From Epiperipatus broadwayi (Eukaryota; Onychophora; Udeonychophora; Euonychophora; Peripatidae), in contig JAQFVV010000021.1 in assembly GCA_028023455.1 (NCBI GenBank), positions 8,022,853-8,086,852 of the forward strand: a DNA stretch of 64,000 nt, read 5' to 3'. Below, one piece after another: positions 57,202-64,000 of the stretch. The notes under the pieces were generated by a model, which saw only the letters and a list, made by a program, of their open reading frames with translations, had not been told where the DNA came from and made no database searches. The position numbers were made by a program, and so were the translations under genes. Positions within the stretch are counted from its first letter, which is position 1, and the number at the start of each line of letters is the position of its first letter.

Positions 57202-59030
57202 ACATTTATTGATTAACAAAAAATATAAAATATAAATAACAATTAAATCTGATATACATAATTTATTTTGTCAAGGATGAATTTCTACCATATCAATATC
57301 TATAATGATATTAATAAAAATAAAATCCTTGCCCTAAACCCAATGGTAGAAGTTCATGTACTTGACCAATTATTTACAACAACGAATATGTAAAATTATT
57401 ATATGTATATGTGATAGCGATTTTAACTGGCTAATTTACAATATATATACAAACACAACAAATATATATATATATATCTGTTGTTTAGATAAATCAATGG
57501 TTATAAATCATTCATTTAAAAGTAATATAAAAGTAAGCTTAATTAATAATAAATAAATAAAAACTCTATCATTGTGTGTTGCTTACTGTAAGATAATATT
57601 AAAATTTCTTACCTCTCAATTTTCTTTATGTTGTCAAAAGTCAGTCAAATGGGGATGTCAAAACTAATATAATTTTTTTATTATTACATTCTAACGAAAA
57701 TGATAAAAAAATATAAAAAAATAGTTAAATCTTATATTTCCCCCCTCCTTACTCTCATAATGACTTTCCCATAACTATAAGACATTGGCTTCCCAATTGT
57801 AGAAATCAAAAATAATACATAAAGTTTACAAAGACAAAAATAATAAAACAAAAATCACAATTCTTATCCCATTATGTTAATTAAAGTTCGATGAGTTTGT
57901 TGGAAACTGTTCATTTGCCAAATAAGTTCCTATGAATGGAGATGAAGTTTTGCTCCTGCGAAGAATAGAAATTTCTTTTCTCGGTCAAAAAATAATAATG
58001 TTCTTCAATTATTCTGTCTTGGATTTGATTAGGCATTTTATCTAAGGCAAAAGATGGTTTTCAAGTTTTTTCTAAATGGGCAGGTAAAATCTTTAACTTT
58101 TCAGGGCTTTATTGATGACGTATTATTACCCCATGGTATAAACTGTTCAGCAAGCAATATATTTATTGATTCATTTGCTTCTCAAGACTTCAATGACAAT
58201 ATTATTATATATCAAAACAATTAATTATTGAATATTACTGCAACACGTAAATTTAACTAAAATTATCTAATTAGCAAATTATTAAATTTTTACTTTCAAA
58301 TTATTTCTTCCACTTCAAACAATTACTTTAAAAGTTCAGCTTTTGATCATTTTGATTAATATTTTAAATAATATATATTTACATTAAAACATACACATCC
58401 ATTGTGTATTCAAATTTATTTTTAAGCAGAAAAAAAAAAAAATGTTCTATCTTCGAATGCAGAAGACAATATAACAATCAAAAACATGTTGTAGGCCACA
58501 GGAAGTTTTTTTAAGCATTTCAACCTTGACATTTTCCATTGTTTAGCAGACATAATATAAATAAATGGGATTATAAATAAAAAAATAATTTATAAATATT
58601 TTAAATTTCATTTTTACAATTAGTTGCTATATGTTTAGATTTTAATTCAGTCATTGTTGTTTTTAGGTTTATGTGTAAGGTTTTTGGTATAGTTCTCCGC
58701 AGTTAGTAACATATAACATGTTTTATTCCAGTGTTAGTATATCTATCTGTTTTCGCTAGTAATTTAATGGTTATTATTATTTCTTCAAAAATAAAAAGAT
58801 GTTTATCTAAATGTATATGTTGGAAAGAATAAATGTTAATGTGATAATTTGCTTGGCAATTTATTGGTTAAGCAAATATGTTTATGTGGCTTCAATTGGC
58901 AGTGTGTCTTAAATAACTGGATGGTATGGTAGGTTGTAGCTCATCACTACAGTATATATTGTACTAAAAAAATAAAATGTTTTCCTGCATTAGTTTTTTA
59001 CTTGTTACAAAGTAATCTAAATATATATTG
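57202..59030. other. unassigned AT-rich DNA
   Basis: The plus-strand frame 57356-57556 is unsupported. No shared repeat seen. Confidence 0.4.
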
Positions 59031-59081
59031 TAATGGCATATTGTATATCATTACTATGTAATGGTATACAATATGCCATTA
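59031..59081. repeat. 51-bp near-perfect hairpin
   Basis: Arms 'taatggcatattgtatatca' plus 'ttac' and 'gtaatggtatacaatatgcc' plus 'atta' pair with a three-base loop and one mismatch. It is short enough to be a tiny fold-back repeat or a pre-miRNA-like hairpin. Confidence 0.85.
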
Positions 59082-61469
59082 TATTAATTTAAAATTAAAA
59101 TAAAAACTTAAGTTCGTAAATAAAAACTAAAAGCGAAAATTAAAGAGTTGTTAAACATATATATATATTCGCACAGATGCAAAATTTTAAAAGTATTTTT
59201 TTTAAATAAAAAAAAATATTTGAATGTACTTTTTTATAAAAAAAGGTAAAGATCTAAATATAAAATATTTTTTATTAAAAAGTAACATAAATGAAAAAGA
59301 TTCCTATGTAATCTCAGTAAATGGAAATGATTGCTATTAATTATCGAAAAGCAAACTAGCTCTTGGGGCTTTTATATAAAAAAGTCAGATGAAAGAGATA
59401 GTAAAGAGAACAAAAAAAATTACATGTCCAATAGAAGCAGCAACCAACGCTCGGACCTTAACGAAAATTTGGAACAGGAAACCATGTTCAATGAATATGG
59501 ACAATTTGTATAAAAATAAAAATATTCAAATTAAGAACAGTTCCAGCTTGATTTTTTTTGAGAAGGGTGATAAGATGCACTTTTCACCTCTCTCTTTTTT
59601 CAAATGAAATGACTGTTGAATTATGAATGGTACTGTTGCAGACCCCAAATCATATGGGTGCTGCAATTAAATAGTACCAGGATTGAACCAGCTAAGGCCA
59701 TCTCCAGAAAAACAGACCGGTCTTCCATGAAAGTATGACCAAAAACTTTGCAAGAATTGGCAGCAGGAACCAGGAGCTCTTCTACTGTAAGATAAGAACT
59801 GAAATTTTTTAAGAAAGTAATTAAGAACTTTCATCAAGATTTAACAAGCTAAACCTAATTTTTAAAATGAACTTTAATCTGACTTTTAAGATTTCAAAAT
59901 CAATTATTGATGTTTAATTTTAAATATTTGAGTTTGCTGATTTAATCATTTCCATTTTTTTTATTTATTAATATTTAGTGACTAAACTATTTAAATGTAT
60001 TAAATTTAAGTTGGGTGTAGATGGCTGCATAGATTCGTTAATGTTTAATTTTTATTTTTTTATTTATTGCATATATTTTTTTAGTTATTGATGTCAATGC
60101 AGAATTTTATAATAAATGCCATTGCATTTATTAAAAATTTCCCTCTGCAATTCTATCAATAACTTTATATTTTAATCGTTTATGTTTATTTTGAATGGGT
60201 TTTAATTTCAGGCTATTTGTCTCGTAGTTGGGTCGATGATAGTGGAGGGATATATGGGTTGTGTGTTAGCATACAGGGCAAAGTCCAACTGAATGCATGA
60301 CCCAAGGATGTAACCATTGCATTGCAATGGACACAGACATATTTCTGGTGCCATTGACCCATTTTTTTAGCTTTATGGATAGGGACTATAAGTTGGCAGA
60401 TAGACCGCTCTCCCCCATACATAGCATTTTTCTTTAATTATTGTATATACATGATTCCTTCACCAGACAGATGCACATTCCTGTACTGGATGAGGGTCAT
60501 GTCCTTCAAATAACATTATGCTGTCAGATACACATTCCTGTCAGCGTGATTTTATGCTGGCATCTTCATATTGCATTGGTTGCAATTGTATATCTGGTAG
60601 CAGGCATTGGTTTGGATACAAACTTTTAGTCTGAGATTGAATGATTGTTTTGAAAAGTTTTTAACTGAGTAATCTATGTAGCCTATCTATACTCAACATT
60701 CTAAAGTAAAATTTATTAAAATGTCCATCTTTGCAGACTGTTTTAAAATAATAATTTAAATTTAAAAAATTAATAACCAATCTAAAATAATAAATTTTAT
60801 TTCTCAATTTTAAATGTTTCTATATATGCATTAGTAAATGTTTTTGTGTATTATTACTGATGGTGGCTTTTATTTTATTAATATTGGAGATATATTTGAA
60901 ATAAATAATAATATATATATATATTATCTCTGCTGCTCTGCAAGCTAGTGACTAGGGCTGATGGTTGTAATAAAATATAAATGTAAAAATTGGATTTTTA
61001 ACAGCATGTGTCTGCCTACTATATAAATTTTCCAGGTTCCAATAGCCTGGTGGCACCCTGTATAGCAGATACAGTAGGACTCTAATTTTTAATACACCCC
61101 AACCATTATAATATATATATATATATATATATTTGTACTTGTATAATTAAAAAAATGTTTGTTTGATTTTTATGAAATATTTTACCAAATAAATATGATG
61201 TTTTTTTCCATTGATGTTTTTGTTCATTGATTAGAAGATGAAAGGTAAAAAGCTCATTAGGAACAAATCACAAAAACTGATTTTGTGTTCTTCATGTAGA
61301 CCTCTTGATCTAAGAACGTTAGTCATTTTTATGCAAAGTAAGTTGTTCAGTTGGTGAGTTCTAAATCATTGCTAACTATAATTATGTTTCTCAATGATTT
61401 TTTATGAGAAAGTAATTGCCAGTGAAAAGCATTGTCAATTTTATTATAAAATGACTTGTTAAACAAAGT
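59082..61469. other. unassigned DNA; 59.3-60.7 kb less AT-rich than its flanks
   Basis: Overlapping frames at 59331-59513 and 59389-59607 (+), 60213-60422 (-) and 60441-60629 (+) have fairly normal amino-acid composition but no motif I know. 'tgcacattcctgt' and 'tacacattcctgt' repeat near 60472 and 60530. (TA)n tracts lie at 60910 and 61113. Old mobile DNA is possible. Confidence 0.35.
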
Positions 61470-61990
61470 GGAATTCAAAGAGCCTTGTGTTAAATGCATG
61501 TCAATTAGAATACAAAACAAAAAAAAGTGCTAAGAGTTTGCAACAATTTTGTTATGCCTATGTCAATTCTGCCAAAGCACTCAATCCATCTGAAGTGACA
61601 ATGGCTTTTTTTTATTATTCTGACCTAAAAGAACAATTAAATAGCAGACTGAGACTGTGCGAGATTTTGAAATTCTGTTTCATAATGGTATTTCCTGTAA
61701 AGACAACCACAAAATCTATTGGTCAATTTTTTAACACAATAGTAAATTGATTTAACTTTTGCAGGGAAGTTTTCTTGCACATTCCCCTTCTAACAGATGA
61801 AGCCAGATTTACTGATTAATGTAAATACATTTGTGGTAAAATACTTCAAGAAGACAGTTTACAATGCATGATTTTACCATTCATGCTATAAATAAAAAAA
61901 AAAACATGGGTTTCAAGTAGGCAAGCTCTGAATGTTTGGGTTAAAAACAGAGTCTAATTTTTAGTACTTTTGTATAATATGAAAAAACAT
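61470..61990 (+). pseudogene. possible DDE-transposase relic
   Basis: A plus-strand frame runs from 61487, passes one stop at 61748 and continues in the same frame with 'FCREVFLHIPLLTDEARFTD'. 'LLTDEARFT' looks like the first-Asp motif of a group of insect and mollusc DDE transposases (FTDEAxFT). About 100 bases further, 'RQALNVWVKNRV' resembles their 'QxxxNVWAGI' motif. Both motifs are short, stops intervene, and the N-terminal part is not recognised, so this is a weak call. If real, it is a dead copy. Confidence 0.33.
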
Positions 61991-64000
61991 ATCAACACTT
62001 AGTCCTATCATAAGAGATAGTATGCACCTGGACCAATCATTTACTCTCACAAATGGCCAGACTACAATGGCCATAATATCGGGAGAGACACTTGAAAGTC
62101 AATCACCAAATACCTTGTATCAATAAGATGTATAAAGTAAATACCAAAGTGGTTGAAATTTCATGAGTGTAAGCTAAACTCAAAATTGTTTTCTGAACTG
62201 TTGTAGTCTCATCTGGATTATATATGCTGGAAAATGTTTCAGCAAAATAACTGCAAAACAGATATGGACATTCACTCAATTTATTTCTGGTAATGAAAGT
62301 AAAAAAAAAAAATATTTTGCTCTTCCTTTTACCTTTTGTTAGCAAGTCAATTAATTTTTATTATTTTATTCTATATTGTATTGATTAAATAACATCATTT
62401 ACTTTATGAAAAATAATACATAATTTACAATTAATTCCTTCATTAGCATTATTTTCATAAAATTCCACTTTTTTTTTCATTTTGACAGACAAAAAAATTA
62501 AAAATTTTGAAAGACAAATAAGACAAGTTTTAAAAATATGTAATTTACAAATAGGATTTTTTATAAACTATGTAATTTGCAATTGTTTGTAGTTTAGTAT
62601 TATGAATTACTGTGGAAAACAAATTTCCCAAAAATTATTCAATTTATCAATTAGTTATTCCAGTATGGCTTCAGTAGCTCCATGCAGTGAATAAAAGCAG
62701 AAACAGAAAAAAATTGAATGCACTTATGCATACTATACCAGTATCTTTTGTCATCATCATTATATGTTAGACATTGCTATCAATCTATTAATCCAATTTA
62801 TCATATATTAAGCAACAATTGGATGAATTCCCTGATTCTTAGATTAATATCTGGCTTAATCTGGATCTACCTGGCATTACTACATAATAATGGTGGATTA
62901 TTTATGCTCATGTGTCTAGAAATAATTATATAAAGTGGATTTGTTGCTGATAAAATTAAATGTAGACTTGGGGAGGCCTTTATTACTTTATCATAGTGAC
63001 TTTTTATACCATTAAGATGCATTATGATCATTACCCCCATGCAGAATATCATAATGATAGACTGCTGATTCATGAATGTAAACATTTTGACTATTTTCAT
63101 CTGAATCATGTTAAAAAAGTATTTGATAAATTGAATGAAACTTTTATGACAACCTGCCATCACCTGATCTCTCGAGCAACTATTCGTGTTATTATTTATT
63201 TCATTTTGTGACTTATTAAAAGTAATTTTCATCTTTTTTATTGCTAACTCTTGACCAGATAAAATAATCAGTCATTAAATAAAGAAATCAAATGGTTTAA
63301 TTCTCAGGGATTCTTAAAAAGATTGAACTCATGGAACAGTAGCCATATTCCTTAGAACTTGATCTCTGATATCTATCATTTTATGACTGCAATAAATTTA
63401 GCCATTATTTATATATAATAATGTGTCAAAATGATTAACGTAGATTAGATTTTGGATATTGAAATAAAATATGAATGTTTAAGATGTGTTAAAAATAATT
63501 AAGTAAAAATAAATTTTGGTTCAATTGGTATTTTGGACACTATATATTATATTTTTATCAGTAAATACAAAACTAAGATTAATATCATATTTGTTTTTAA
63601 TTAATCCTAAAAGTTGTTCCGAAATTATAACCAGTTTTCCAACAGTATTTGGTTTTTATATGTGTGATGAAGATTTTCATAGTTAAATAATGAAAATAAA
63701 ATAGTTTTTGTGTCATAACATATATTCATTTTTTGTATAGATTGGCAAAATTTCAATGAAATTGTATTCATCTTCATTAAGACTAAGATTGCAATGAAAA
63801 ACTCTTTTGTCTTGAGTAATAACGAGACTGTGACTATGTATAAATTAATAAACATTTATACGTATATTAGATAGTTGTCCAATCAGACTAGGAGGTGGAA
63901 TAACAAAAATGTTTGTATTTCATTTTGTTTAATGATCAAGTGATTTATTAAATTTGATATTAGAAGAATAAGATAAAATAATGGGTTTCATAAGATTGTA
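61991..64000. other. unassigned AT-rich DNA
   Basis: The longest open frame of the window (62867-63232, minus, 121 codons) overlaps two plus-strand frames (62718-62933 and 62996-63211). None has a recognised motif. The stretch 62.7-63.2 kb has few stops in several frames at once, which is a composition effect rather than proof of coding. Confidence 0.35.

Noticed and set aside
62867-63232. Longest open frame of the window (121 codons, minus), with overlapping plus-strand frames
   Set aside because: No recognised domain, no codon or composition signal, and several frames are open together, which fits chance in local sequence composition.

Overview
The window is AT-rich, gene-poor, repeat-dense eukaryotic DNA. 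tRNA-derived SINEs, decayed LINE fragments, many fold-back elements and a degenerate 6-bp telomere-like tract point to an invertebrate animal genome. I cannot name the species or phylum. No cellular gene or exon is convincing: the long open frames are short and unlike any family I know, except for three LINE remnants (about 2.2, 29.4-30.3 and 32.1-32.4 kb) and a weak transposase-like frame (61.5-62 kb).

The main content is a community of small non-autonomous elements. Two families carry a complete or nearly complete type I hammerhead ribozyme (HHR) motif. HHR1 is seen near 9.1, 15.6, 18.0, 22.8, 30.3, 43.4, 54.4-54.9 and 56.2-57.2 kb. HHR2 is seen near 16.7, 31.4-31.9 and 44.4 kb. Both occur as head-to-tail tandem copies, with a period of about 456-466 bp for HHR1 and 429 bp for HHR2, and one HHR per unit. 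That architecture matches the elements called retrozymes, or HHR-bearing relatives of Penelope-like elements. Their arms, stems and loops differ in sequence but keep the same fold.

Most of these elements, together with SINE-A (a tRNA-headed SINE containing an HHR-like core) and several fold-back repeats, are flanked by exact 12-14 bp direct repeats that look like target-site duplications (TSDs). I found such pairs at ten elements, plus one pair with a single mismatch. This suggests one shared retrotransposition machinery. One case is a 798-bp head-to-head inverted SINE-A dimer that appears to have been inserted as a unit.

Layout. 0-6 kb: SINE-A tail, 56-bp tandem repeat, LINE 3' end, repeat cluster, two fold-backs. 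6-16 kb: SINEs, HHR1 insertions, minisatellite. 16-24 kb: best HHR (16.7 kb), decayed HHR1, fold-backs. 24-30 kb: large fold-backs, SINE-B copies, LINE. 30-33 kb: HHR2 dimer and LINE reverse-transcriptase fragment. 33-40 kb: mostly unassigned AT-rich DNA. 40-47 kb: inverted SINE-A dimer, palindromes, telomere-like tract, T-rich minisatellite. 47-54 kb: mostly unassigned. 54-57.2 kb: HHR1 tandem arrays. 57-64 kb: unassigned, with one hairpin and one transposase-like relic.
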